This document shows, one piece after another, positions 19,073 to 28,800 of a stretch of 64,000 bases of DNA; the first letter of the stretch is position 1, and every line of letters starts with the position of its first letter. Source of the stretch: CAXXHQ01 sp963665265 (lineage in GTDB: Bacteria > Planctomycetota > Planctomycetia > Pirellulales > Thermoguttaceae). Location: the NCBI GenBank assembly GCA_963665265.2, contig CAXXHQ010000001.1, positions 124,001-188,000 of the forward strand, given 5' to 3'. Position numbers and translations under genes: made by a program. The notes beneath the pieces were generated by a model. It saw nothing but the letters and a program-made list of their open reading frames with translations, did no database searches and was not told the origin of the DNA.

Positions 19073-21274
19073 ATGACGCTCCTAACAGTTCGATGGACCG
19101 CGGCGACATTCCTTTTTGTGCTAAGCGTCTTCGCTCTTTCTCAGGCCTTCGCCTCGCCCCCCTCGTCCGCCTACAGCCTCATTTTCGCGGATGAATTCTC
19201 GGGCACCTCGCTCGATTCCTATAAATGGAACACCGGCTATCCTTGGGGCAACGGGCACACCCACAACCACTTGGCCGCCTGCTATGATAGCAACCTCGCC
19301 GTCTCTGACGGCGCGCTCAACATTACCGCAAAAAAGGAAGTCACTACCGTCACCGGAACCGTATATAACTACACCTCTGGAGTCATCAACACTCAAGGAA
19401 AACTCAACATCAATTCCGGATACCTTGAGGCGAGCATCCAAATCCCCAGCAACATGACCGGAATGTGGCCTGCGTTTTGGATGCTTGGCGCCGGTTGGCC
19501 GCCCGAGATCGACATCATGGAAGTCCAGTCGCCCGACACAAATTCCTACTGGGCGAACTACCACTACACCTACGGCACCACCAACACTTCGTACGGCTGG
19601 GAAACCACGGTCGGAACGCTAAACACTAGTTCTCACATCTTCGCCGTCGATTGGACGTCGACAAATATGACGTTCTATTTGGACGGGGTCTACCGACACT
19701 CAATCACCGACACGGCCGCCATCGCCGACGCAGTCAACATGTATCTGATTCTCAACCTCGCCGTCGGCGGCGCTTGGGGCGGCGGTTCCGCCGGAGCCGC
19801 GGCGGGAACCTACCCCGAAACCATGACCGTCGATTGGGTTCGCGTCTGGCAAAACACAAGCAATTTCAACACATCAACAGTCTGGAAAGGCTCGGGAAGC
19901 GGAACGCTTTCTTGGACATCGACCTCTAACTGGACTAACGGCGTCGCGAAGTCCAGTTGTCAAACAGCCTCTTTTAACTCCGTCGCCAGAAGCTCCGTCA
20001 TCGTCGATTGGTCCAACTCTCAAACCATCGCCGGAATCTCTCTCGGCGGAACCACTTCCTATACGCTTGGCGGAGGGAACGAGTCTTTGATGCTCGCCAA
20101 CGTGTTAACGAACTCCCCGTCTCCCACGGCCACCTTCGCCTACGTCAACGTCTCTGGATCGCAATCCCATACGATTAAGTCCCGTTTAGAAGCCTATAGC
20201 ACAATCGTCGTAAACGCCAGTTCGACGGGAATCCTCACCCTTGCCGGAGAAATTACAGGGCCTTCGTCGTTAATTTTCGCTTCGGGAAACGTCCTGTTCA
20301 CGGGACGCAATTCCCAACAAGGCACGACTTCAGTCGTCGGAACCGGCACTAACCTCGTTCTTGCCGAACATGGAAGCCTAAACACTAAACAATCCACTTT
20401 TGAAATAATACCAACGATTGGATCTGGAACCGTCACAATCCAAGCCAATTCGTCAGCCTCCCTTTCCGGTTCCCATATCTATCTAGCGGGTTCATTCGGC
20501 GGAACCGCCACGTTAGATCAACTCGGCGGAAACGTCATCGCCGCGGAAAACATCAACGTCGGTTATTTCGGAAAAGGTACGTACACGCTCTCCGGCGGCG
20601 CAAGTTCCTGCGTCAAGCTCCGCCTTGCTACCGCGACGGGAGCCTCGGGAACGGTTATCCTGAACTCCGGCGCAACGCTTACGGCTCAAGCAATTTTCGG
20701 AGGATACGGGACTAGCGCTTTTAATTTCAACGGCGGAACCGTCAAAGCGGCCGCGACTGCCTCGGCGTTTTTGGATAAGCTTACATACGCGAATATCCAA
20801 GCCGGAGGGGCAATATTCGACACCAACGGCTACGACGTCGGAATCGCTCAAGCTCTTATCGACGCCCCCTCCGTACACGGATCACTTACGAAGCAAGGCG
20901 CAGGAACGCTCACTCTCTCCGGTTCCAACACCTACTCGGGAACCACCTACGTCAACGCCGGCGCATTGAGCCTCGCCCCGACTACGGCGCATAATCTCTC
21001 GGCCGTGGTTAACAACGCGGCATTCGAAATCGCTCACGGATCCGTGACCGTCGATTCCGTAACCGGAGCCGGATCCACCTACGTCGCCGACGGAATCCTC
21101 GTCGTCGGAACCCTCGTACAAGACTCCCTCTTCCTCGGCCAAGCCGCCCCGGAATCGGCGACCGCCGCGACCGAAGCCGTCCCCGAACCCGCAGCTTGCT
21201 TCACAATGATTATTGCGGCGGCAACGCTACTCGCCGCATTGCGTCGTCAACGTCGACTACGAGCCATTTCCTAG
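19073..21274 (+). CDS. GH16 endo-glycanase with beta-strand-repeat stalk and PEP-CTERM tail (copy 3)
   Basis: 733 residues from ATG 19073 (CAGGA upstream). A signal peptide ends near FASPPSSAYS. The GH16 domain has EIDIME at Glu145/Asp147/Glu150. Over 615 bases it matches copy 1 with only a handful of substitutions. The middle part of the stalk is its own, while the final 466 bases before the membrane tail match copy 2. The gene is therefore a mosaic of a copy-1 front and a copy-2 back. The tail is VPEP, a hydrophobic segment and LRRQRRLR, typical of PEP-CTERM. It lies 21 bases after copy 2 and 9 bases before copy 4, in an evident operon. Confidence 0.87.
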   Translation: MTLLTVRWTAATFLFVLSVFALSQAFASPPSSAYSLIFADEFSGTSLDSYKWNTGYPWGNGHTHNHLAACYDSNLAVSDGALNITAKKEVTTVTGTVYNYTSGVINTQGKLNINSGYLEASIQIPSNMTGMWPAFWMLGAGWPPEIDIMEVQSPDTNSYWANYHYTYGTTNTSYGWETTVGTLNTSSHIFAVDWTSTNMTFYLDGVYRHSITDTAAIADAVNMYLILNLAVGGAWGGGSAGAAAGTYPETMTVDWVRVWQNTSNFNTSTVWKGSGSGTLSWTSTSNWTNGVAKSSCQTASFNSVARSSVIVDWSNSQTIAGISLGGTTSYTLGGGNESLMLANVLTNSPSPTATFAYVNVSGSQSHTIKSRLEAYSTIVVNASSTGILTLAGEITGPSSLIFASGNVLFTGRNSQQGTTSVVGTGTNLVLAEHGSLNTKQSTFEIIPTIGSGTVTIQANSSASLSGSHIYLAGSFGGTATLDQLGGNVIAAENINVGYFGKGTYTLSGGASSCVKLRLATATGASGTVILNSGATLTAQAIFGGYGTSAFNFNGGTVKAAATASAFLDKLTYANIQAGGAIFDTNGYDVGIAQALIDAPSVHGSLTKQGAGTLTLSGSNTYSGTTYVNAGALSLAPTTAHNLSAVVNNAAFEIAHGSVTVDSVTGAGSTYVADGILVVGTLVQDSLFLGQAAPESATAATEAVPEPAACFTMIIAAATLLAALRRQRRLRAIS
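19171..19785 (+). repeat. GH16-domain duplication, unit A2
   Basis: Partner of 13516-14130. It covers nearly the whole catalytic domain of copy 3, from the start of the mature protein to just before the last GH16 strand. Confidence 0.9.
20726..21191 (+). repeat. stalk-end duplication, unit C2
   Basis: Partner of 18518-18983, in copy 3. Identity ends inside the VPEP motif codons, just before the membrane segment. Confidence 0.9.
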
Positions 21275-21283
21275 GAATATTTA

Positions 21284-24200
21284 ATGACGTCCCCAACCTT
21301 TCGCTGGACGACCGCAACGATACTTTTTGCTTTAAGCGTCAGCGGCGTTCACACAGCGCTCGCCGCGGCGCCTTCATCCGCCTATTCCCTTACTTTCGCC
21401 GACGAGTTCTCCGGCTCGTCGCTCGACTCCTATAAGTGGACCAACACTTATCCGTGGGAAACGGTTAAAGTAAACACTGCGAACACTTACGTCAGCGACG
21501 GATCCGTTCACCTCGGCTCGACTCGAGAATCGTGGAACGGCCTTGAGTTTAGCGAATCGGCGATCACAACGAGCGGGCTCTATAACTTCACCTGCGGATA
21601 CGTCGAAGTCAGCGAGAAAATCTCAAACGTGCGAGGCTCCTGGCCCGCCATCTGGATGCTCGGCAGCGGTTGGCCCCCCGAAATCGATATCATGGAGGCG
21701 CCGCAGTTCGTTACGAATAATGATTCTACCGCGTACAACACCGCCTACCATTACACCAATTCCAGCGGCGTCAAGGCGGACGCCCCCTATCTCGGCTTCG
21801 CATATCCGGGCGTCGATCTATCTGCCGCCTACCATACTTATGGTTTGGAATGGACGACCACCGCTTTGAAATTCTATTTCGACGGAGCGGTCGTAAAATC
21901 CACCCCCCTCGATAACGCTCAAAAGCAAGCCATTTCCAATCTATATTTGCTGCTTACGAACGGGAACGGTTCTTGGGCTGGAACGCCAACCGCCGAGCAA
22001 TGGGCCGCAGGAACTACTTGCTACGCTGACGTCGATTGGGTTCGCATCTGGCAGAAGACGACGACGAGCGGAGTTCTTTCCTGGAAAGGAACCTCGTCGA
22101 ACTCCACCTGGACCTCGACCGCGAATTGGACGGGGGGCGTCGCCGCGACCATGTCTTCGCAAACCGCCTCCTTCGGATCCGTGGCCAATTCCGCAATCAC
22201 CGTCGATTGGTCCAACTCATTGACCTGCGCCGGGCTTACCTTCAGCGGAACCACCGCCTACACCCTCGGCGGCGGAAACGAATCGCTCATGCTCGCCAAC
22301 GTCACAAGCGTTGCGGCCACCTCCGCGACGCCCTACGGCACGACCGCCTACGTCACCGCCTCCGGATCGAAGACGCAAACCATTAACTCCCGCATCGACG
22401 CCTACAGCTCCAGGATCGTCTTCAACGCCAGTTCGACCGGCACGCTGGCTCTCGCCGGCGGAATCACCGGATCCTCCTCGATGATCTTCTCCTCCGGAAA
22501 CTTCGCAATCAAAGGAGCCGCAAGCTATCTCGGAACCACCTCCATCACCGGAACGACCAACGTCACCCTCTCCGGATCCGGAAGCTTAGGAAACGCCAAC
22601 GCCGTGACCGACGTCGCACCTTTCGTCGGCGATTCGGGAACCGTCACCTTTAGCTCCGGAGCCACTGGCGTATTGAGCGGCTCCTCCATATACCTCGGAC
22701 GCAACGCTGGCGGAAACGCCGTGATCAATCAGCTCGGCGGGAACGTCAAAGCGACCGACAATCTTTACGTCGGATTCTTCGGAAAAGCCAGCTATAGCTT
22801 AACCAACGCCAGCGGAACTTGCGCCGCCCTTCGACTCGCCACCGCGACAAACGCCTCGGGAACCGTCAATCTAAACTCCGGCGCCACGCTCACGACCCAA
22901 GGCGTTTACGGCGGCGCCGGAACTAGCGTCTTCAACTGCAACGGCGGCGTGCTGAAAGCCGCGGCGGACTCCGCCTCTTTCTTCCAAGGGATCACCTCCG
23001 TCAATTATCTCGCCGGGGGACTTTCTTTCGACACCAACGGCCACGACGTCACGATTACGCAAAGCATATCCAATTACACGACCGGCTCAGGATTCTTCAA
23101 CAAGAGAGGAAACGGCACGCTCGCCTTGAACGGCGAGAATATCTTCACGGGATGGACTTATGTGTACGGCGGCACGCTGAAACTCGGAAGCTCCGCCTCG
23201 CTCGCCAGCAAAAGAATCACCTTGTTCGAGACCTCAACGCTCGACGTCTCCGAAAAAACCGATTATGCCATCGCCCCTAACCAAACTCTCTGGGGCAACG
23301 GAACCGTCCTCGGCTCGCTCACCGTAAGCGGAACCGTCGTCGCCGGAAATCCTTTCGGCGCCCTGCGAACAAGCGACGTCGCCTTCGCCTCCGGCTCCGC
23401 GTTGTGGGTCGCCGTCACCGCCGACTCCCAAGGATCCCTTGATTGCTCCGGTACGATCGCCATCGCGTCGGGAACGCAGCTCGCCGCCGATTTCGGCGAA
23501 TTCTCGCCGACCCTCTGCAACCATTTCGATCTCATGAACTTCGCTTCCGTCAGCGGGACGTTCTCCTCGCTCTCTTTGCCGACCTTGGCGAACGGACTCG
23601 TCTGGAATACCAAAAACCTCTACGTCAACGGAAGCATCTCCGCCGTCTACGAGGGAATCACCGACGTCACCAAGTGGAACGGAGCCGACGGAGCCGACGC
23701 CTCCGACGCGGCAAGCTGGGCCTGCGACGCCCTTAGCGCGACCTCGACCCTCTCCTTCGACGCCTCGGGAACGACCTCCAACTCCGTCGTCTTCCAGTCG
23801 ACGCAAACCGTCAAGGGATTCGTCTTCACCAACGCCACGACCTCCTCCTACGCCGTGAGCGGCGCGAAGATCGTCGTGGCCGGAACCTCGGCCATGACCG
23901 TGTGCGAATCAAATTACGATCAGGTCGTCGCAAACGCCCTCCGCCTCGACGACTCCTCGATCTTCGCCGTCGCCGGACCGGGAAAACTCACCTTGAGCGG
24001 CTCGATCTCCGGTGCGGGAAGCGTCACCAAAACCGGCTCCGGAATCTTGGTCCTCGCAAGCGACTCCGCCCAAACCGGAGCGACCCTCGTGCAAACGGGA
24101 ACGTTACGTCTCGCCGCCGCCGACGGAACAATGAACGTCGGTGCCGTCGTAAACGACGCCGCCTTGGAAATCGCCCAAGGAACCGCGACCGTCGAATCCG

Positions 24201-24403
24201 TAACCGGAACCGGATCCACCTACGTCGCCGACGGAATCCTCGTCGTCGGCGTCCTGGTGCAAGACTCCCTTATCCTCGGAGGCTCCGCACCGACGCTCGT
24301 CGATACAGCCGCGACCGCTCCCGTACCAGAACCAAACGCGTACTTAGCTGTCGCAATCGCCGCGGTAATGGCCTATCGATTCGCTAAAAGACCGCGCAAG
24401 TAA
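21284..24403 (+). CDS. GH16 endo-glycanase with beta-strand-repeat stalk and PEP-CTERM tail (copy 4)
   Basis: 1,039 residues. A signal peptide is followed by the most divergent GH16 domain of the four, with the active site intact (EIDIME at Glu133/Asp135/Glu138). Around it are WNGLEFSESAI and an aromatic-poor loop, where the others carry NHxAACY. From residue about 255 onward the gene copies copy 1: 2,316 bases are almost identical, from the end of the GH16 domain into the PEP-CTERM segment. Only the last residues differ (VMAYRFAKRPRK). The same stalk is thus joined to two different catalytic domains. Start ATG 21284 lies 9 bases after copy 3. A terminator closes the operon. A distinct cleavage preference is inferred from the divergent catalytic loop. 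Confidence 0.87.
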   Translation: MTSPTFRWTTATILFALSVSGVHTALAAAPSSAYSLTFADEFSGSSLDSYKWTNTYPWETVKVNTANTYVSDGSVHLGSTRESWNGLEFSESAITTSGLYNFTCGYVEVSEKISNVRGSWPAIWMLGSGWPPEIDIMEAPQFVTNNDSTAYNTAYHYTNSSGVKADAPYLGFAYPGVDLSAAYHTYGLEWTTTALKFYFDGAVVKSTPLDNAQKQAISNLYLLLTNGNGSWAGTPTAEQWAAGTTCYADVDWVRIWQKTTTSGVLSWKGTSSNSTWTSTANWTGGVAATMSSQTASFGSVANSAITVDWSNSLTCAGLTFSGTTAYTLGGGNESLMLANVTSVAATSATPYGTTAYVTASGSKTQTINSRIDAYSSRIVFNASSTGTLALAGGITGSSSMIFSSGNFAIKGAASYLGTTSITGTTNVTLSGSGSLGNANAVTDVAPFVGDSGTVTFSSGATGVLSGSSIYLGRNAGGNAVINQLGGNVKATDNLYVGFFGKASYSLTNASGTCAALRLATATNASGTVNLNSGATLTTQGVYGGAGTSVFNCNGGVLKAAADSASFFQGITSVNYLAGGLSFDTNGHDVTITQSISNYTTGSGFFNKRGNGTLALNGENIFTGWTYVYGGTLKLGSSASLASKRITLFETSTLDVSEKTDYAIAPNQTLWGNGTVLGSLTVSGTVVAGNPFGALRTSDVAFASGSALWVAVTADSQGSLDCSGTIAIASGTQLAADFGEFSPTLCNHFDLMNFASVSGTFSSLSLPTLANGLVWNTKNLYVNGSISAVYEGITDVTKWNGADGADASDAASWACDALSATSTLSFDASGTTSNSVVFQSTQTVKGFVFTNATTSSYAVSGAKIVVAGTSAMTVCESNYDQVVANALRLDDSSIFAVAGPGKLTLSGSISGAGSVTKTGSGILVLASDSAQTGATLVQTGTLRLAAADGTMNVGAVVNDAALEIAQGTATVESVTGTGSTYVADGILVVGVLVQDSLILGGSAPTLVDTAATAPVPEPNAYLAVAIAAVMAYRFAKRPRK
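22047..24362 (+). repeat. 2.3-kb stalk duplication, unit B2
   Basis: Partner of 14190-16505. It supplies the whole stalk of copy 4. Near-absence of silent changes over 2.3 kb indicates a recent duplication or gene conversion. Confidence 0.92.
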
Positions 24404-24739
24404 CGACGAATCATTACAACATTAAAATAACAAAGCCTTCGACTCCGTTTCGGAATCGAGGGCTTTGTTATTTCGATCGACGCCGAAGAAACCAATTTCT
24501 CGGCTAGAGCAAATAGGAAGAAGTCATTCTACAGTCCCTTTCCAGACAAGGTTAAAACTCAATTTCTCTACAAAAACGCATCTTGGCTAGGCGACCTATT
24601 CTTCGCAAGCGGTAAAAATTGCAAGTAAAAAAGCCGCTTTTGAGCGCCGCCGCGCCAAGCCCCAATCCCGGTTTTCCGCCGTTCCTTACAACGCCATACC
24701 TCCGTTCCTACGATCCCTCGGCCCCTTCCCTGCTTAATA
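24404..24739. other. spacer between the GH16 operon and IS copy 1
   Basis: 336 bases. The operon terminator occupies the first part. The remainder, up to the TA dinucleotide before the IS end, shows no gene, repeat or clear promoter. Confidence 0.5.
24425..24473 (+). terminator. terminator of the GH16 operon
   Basis: AAATAACAAAGCC pairs with GGCTTTGTTATTT, extended by weaker pairs around a GTTTC loop, 21 bases after the stop of copy 4. The symmetric A- and T-rich arms could stop transcription from either side. Confidence 0.8.
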
Positions 24740-25712
24740 CGGATCCCAGTTTCATACCGCGCTTTTTTTGCGATGGCGTAGTTTATCCATTATGCTATGG
24801 CGACCTGATTTACGGGAGGTCGTCATGTACGTTCGCGTTTCGGAGTTGCCGCCTGAACTTCAGCGACAGGCCAAAAGGGAACGAGACGCGTTTCTCTTTC
24901 AGCGGTTACGAATCATCATTTTGGCCATCCAGGGCTGGACTCCTCCGGCCGTCGCCAAGGCGGTCGGGCTTTCTCGCCGAGAATGCCAGGAGTGAGTTCA
25001 TCGCTCAATGAATTGGGCTTCGACGGTTTGAAAAACGTTCCCGGCGACGGACGAACGTTTCCCCTGACTACGGAGCGGCAAGAGCGAATGCGAGAACGCT
25101 TGGACGCCGGCGCGACGGAAGAGGACGACGTTTGCACGCTTCGCGGAAACGACGTTCGACTCATCCTTCAAAACGAGTTCGGCGTCGTTCGCTCGCGGTC
25201 CGCCGTTTACGATTTTCTGCATCGCTTGGGCTATTCGCACTTGCGACCGCGTCCGCGTCACCGTAAATCCGATCCGCGAGCCCAAGCGGATTTTCAAAAG
25301 CAATTGCCGCAACGGCTTGCGGAGATCGCCGAGACGGGGCATGGCGAAGGCTTGCTCAGCCCGCGTTTAAACGCGGGCGGCGTCCAAGCGTTTTTAGACG
25401 AGTGTTCCCAAACCGTCGTCGCCGACGAACATGCCGTGATGATCTGCGGAACGGAGCGGGCTTTCATAACAACGGCAAACTTCGAGCCCGAAAAACGCCA
25501 CGCTCATCCAAGCGCCGCCGTACAGCCAGGAACTCAACCCAACGGAAAACCTATGGCATTACCTAAAAAGCCATTACTGGTCAAACCGGGCCTACGCCGA
25601 CTACGAGGAGGCGGCCATCGACGCTTGGCGAAAGGCCGCCCTCAACCAGGAATTAATCAAAACCGCCTGAAACGCTCCATACCTCAAACGCGCTGTTTGA
25701 AATTGGGATTGG
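24740..25712 (+). mobile_element. decayed IS630-type element, copy 1
   Basis: About 973 bases bounded by TA dinucleotides (24738-24739 and 25713-25714), as expected for the IS630/Tc1 group. Imperfect terminal inverted repeats of about 21 bases are present: GATCCCAGTTTCATACCGCGC on the left, and its near-complement GCGCTGTTTGAAATTGGGATT on the right. It matches copy 2 at 31821-32952 but lacks 161 bases, lost between two CCGAGACG repeats. The transposase gene is broken. Confidence 0.8.
24825..25670 (+). pseudogene. IS630-family transposase, disrupted (copy 1)
   Basis: The start is intact, with GGGAGG before ATG 24825, and the first 56 codons encode the helix-turn-helix part (AVAKAVGLSRRECQE). 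The frame then meets TGA at 24993. The protein resumes one frame away as NELGFDGLKNVPGDGRT, followed by a winged-helix region (RSRSAVYDFLHRLGYSHLRPRPRHRKSD). The catalytic DDE segment is mostly lost: 161 bases containing the RMYFEDEARFG motif are deleted. The C-terminal ELNPTENLWHYLKSHYWSNR part survives in a third frame up to TGA 25668-25670. It cannot make an active transposase. The TGA and the first frameshift are shared with copy 2. Confidence 0.82.
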
Positions 25713-25752
25713 TATTATTCGTTATATGCAAGTCGGGCGTTTTCTTCAATTC

Positions 25753-25796
25753 AAAAAATGACGCCGAAAACGCTTTTGGCAGGCGTTCTCGGCATC
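25753..25796 (-). terminator. Rho-independent terminator of the giant calpain-domain gene
   Basis: Read on the minus strand: GATGCCGAGAACGC, a loop, GCGTTTTCGGCGTC, then ATTTTTT. It lies 40 bases beyond the stop of the giant gene, between it and the IS right end. Confidence 0.8.
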
Positions 25797-25835
25797 GTAG
25801 AATCGCTTTGTTACTCGGACAGCTATGGACTGCCG

Positions 25836-28800
25836 TTACAGCGATGCGAATTCAACTTCAAAGCCGGCGAAGAGCGAATCGATCGCCTCGTCCTTTATTT
25901 TCGTTTTTCTTTCGAGCATGAGGCGTTCGGAAGCCGCGATGGGGGTGAAGTCGCCCGACGGCAAAAAGTCTTCGGCCGACGCCCAAAGATCCGAATCGAC
26001 CGCCGCCGAATGGAACGTCGTCGGCGAGGTTTCGAACGTTACGGCGGAGTCGAAGGAGCTGATCGTCACGTCGTCACTCTGTCGTTGCGTCGCAGCGACG
26101 TTTTCCAAAGAGGCGAAATACGCGGCCAGATCAACCGTCGATCCGATCGTCGAAACCGATTTTTGTTCGGAGCTCATCGCGGCGCTTACATAGGAATCGG
26201 GAATTGCCGACGAAAGGGATGTTGCGGAAGAGGATGCCGAGGCGGAAGACGATGACGCGGACGAGGCGGACGTCGAGCCGTCGGAGTAGGTCAATTTCGA
26301 GGCGGAAGAGAGCGTCGCGGCTGCAGGCGTCGTACCGCTAGGGTTAATCGACACGATAGCGCTAGCAATGCTGGGTAGCAGAGAAACGGGGATATGGAAC
26401 GGTTGCGCATATCCCCATGGATTTTTGAGAAGGTAAACATTTTCACCTACCGTCGCATCATATTCATAACCGTAGATAGCATAGGCATGATTCGGCGAAA
26501 GATTATATGCAGCGTAATTTAGACCATCTTGAAATCTGCCAATCCCTACTGCGTATCCGTTGTCGAGGGCGGTAACGACGTTGCCGCCATAAACGACCGC
26601 CCTTCCGGTAACTGCAGTATATACAGACGAGATCGGTCCGCTGGCCAGCGAGGCATAGGCGTTTACGGCGGTACGTTCGGCATGCCCCGTTTCGCACCAT
26701 TGAGCGAACGCTTTTTCCGCAAGGGCAAGCCATAATTCATTGTTGGGATTGTCGTATCGATTATTGTCATAGACGGGCGGATTGCCGGGAACTTCCTTTG
26801 CGTAATCGGAATTCCATCCTTGGTAAACGGCGCAGCCGTCGCCCTCGAACGCGGGATCGCCGTCATAAGCAGGCAGATAGCAATCTACGGTCACGTAGTC
26901 GGTGGAGAAAATGCCCGAGCCAACGCCGCCGCTTTCGTAGTAGAATCGCACTGTGTACGTTCCGTCGCCGTTGTCGACGAACATGTTTTCGATGCAGCTC
27001 TGCGAAGCGTTCGCGAGCGATCCGAACCCGGTGACCAACCAACAATCGCCGAGCATTCCCTGCCTCATGTCGCGCCAACTTGCGCCGTTGACGATTAAAG
27101 AGCCGGACACGAGTTTGTACGTGCTGGCTCCGTTTACGTCGATCGGGCGATCCGTGCCCAAGAACCACTTGTTCGTCAATTTCGTAAGTTTGGTCGAAAT
27201 ATCGCCGGCGGCCAGATTGCCGAGCGAAGCGCTTTGGTAGTTTGCGTTGGCCGCGTTGCCGTTCGCAACGTCGCTGAGCAAGACGGCGACGTAATCGAGC
27301 ATATTGAGCAATTTCGCGTTGTCGGCGATCGCCCGCAAATCGCTCAATTCCGCGGCGCTAATGACGGAGTCTTGCGCCACCACGAGCGACAGGATTTGCA
27401 GAATCTCATTGCGGGAGATCGCCTCGTCGCCGAATCGCGAATGAACCGCGTCGTAAATGTAGGAATCGTAAAACTGGATGGAGCCGGCGCCGATGATTTT
27501 GCCGTCGCCGTCGAGCCAGAGGCTCGGAGCGGTCGTCGGCATGGCGGCGAAGTCGAGATTCAGCGTGCCGTTCGTCGCCCATGCGACTCCGGTGAAGGTC
27601 GAATTGCCCGAGAACTTGAGTTCGCCTTCTCCGTCCTTTTTGAGCAAGCCGTCGCCGGAGACGGCGGAGGATACGATCACCGAACCCGCGCCTGAATCAA
27701 AGTCGCAATAAGAGGAAATCGCGAGCGTTCCGCCGGAGATCGAATAATCGCCGGAAGCGAAAATCATCGAGGCGGCGTTGAGGGAGCCGGAGACCGTGAT
27801 TGTTCCGCCGCCGCTGAAATAAGCGTTGCTTCCGTCAACCCAGGAGACCAATACGCCGTTTGAATAATGCCAAGCGTACGAAGAGGTCCAAGAGCCGTTC
27901 CCGCCGTTCCAATAGAGGTCTTGCATGTAGACGACGATTCCCGATCCGGAAACGGTCGTTCCGGTCGGGAGGGCCTGACTTCCGACGTAGAGGACGCCGC
28001 CCGAGGCGGTCGTCGATCCGAGATACGTATTTACGCCGGTCAGCGTGACGTCGCCCGATCCGCTCTTCGTCAATCCGGCTGTGCCGACCAAATTGGCGGA
28101 GATCGCGCCGCTCTGTAAATTGAACGAAGAGCTTGCCGCAAGCGTTCCGTTGACGACGTCGCCGTCGATGAGATTTAACGTCGAAATGGGTTGCGCAGCG
28201 TTGTTAAATCCGCCGAGATCGAGTCTAGCGTCGTTTTCGATCGTAACGGTTCCCGTTCCCAACGCGGTAGAGCTTCCCAACGTGGTAAGGCCAACCGATA
28301 GGTAGATGCTACCGGAGAACGTGTTGGTTCCGCTGAGGACGACCTCGCCGAGGCCGGTTTTGCGAAGAGTTCCTGTGCCGCTAATGGAGTTGGAGAGCGT
28401 GAGCGATTTGGAATTAGCTAAAACTAGATTTCCGTTGGCGACTATAGAGCTAGAAAACGCGTTATTGTTAATTTGAAGCGTTGCGGAGGCGGCGACAGTC
28501 GTGCTTCCCGTAAGAGTCGTCGTTCCGCTTAAGGTTAACGTTCCCGAGGCTACGACCAAGGAAATAGCTTTTGCGGCGCTGTAGGATTTCTTAATAATTC
28601 CAGAAAAATTGCCGTCGCCGACGCTTGTAAGCGAACATGTTTTACTCGTCGAGGAATTGTAGATTCTGCCCGAACCGTATATTCCGTGAATCGTTGGCGA
28701 GTAACCGGCAAGATTGAGCGTGCCGTTCGCATCTATTTGTACGGAGCCGATCCCAAGCCCTGCGTTATTACCAAGGTATAGCGCTCCCGCCGCGATTGTC

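Noticed and set aside
14045..24400. Long open frames antisense to, or out of frame with, the GH16 stalks (Arg- or Val/Gly-rich)
   Set aside because: They mirror the repetitive GC-rich stalk codons and recur identically in the duplicated blocks, without start signals.
24983..24995. Possible programmed frameshift between the two transposase frames
   Set aside because: There is no slippery heptamer in the overlap, and both a Trp-to-stop change and a base loss are needed to explain it; decay is simpler.
24983..25921. A 312-codon frame beginning inside IS copy 1 and running past its end
   Set aside because: Its first half is the transposase middle, its second half is out-of-frame IS and antisense of the giant gene. 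It exists only because of frameshifts, so it is treated as part of the pseudogene.
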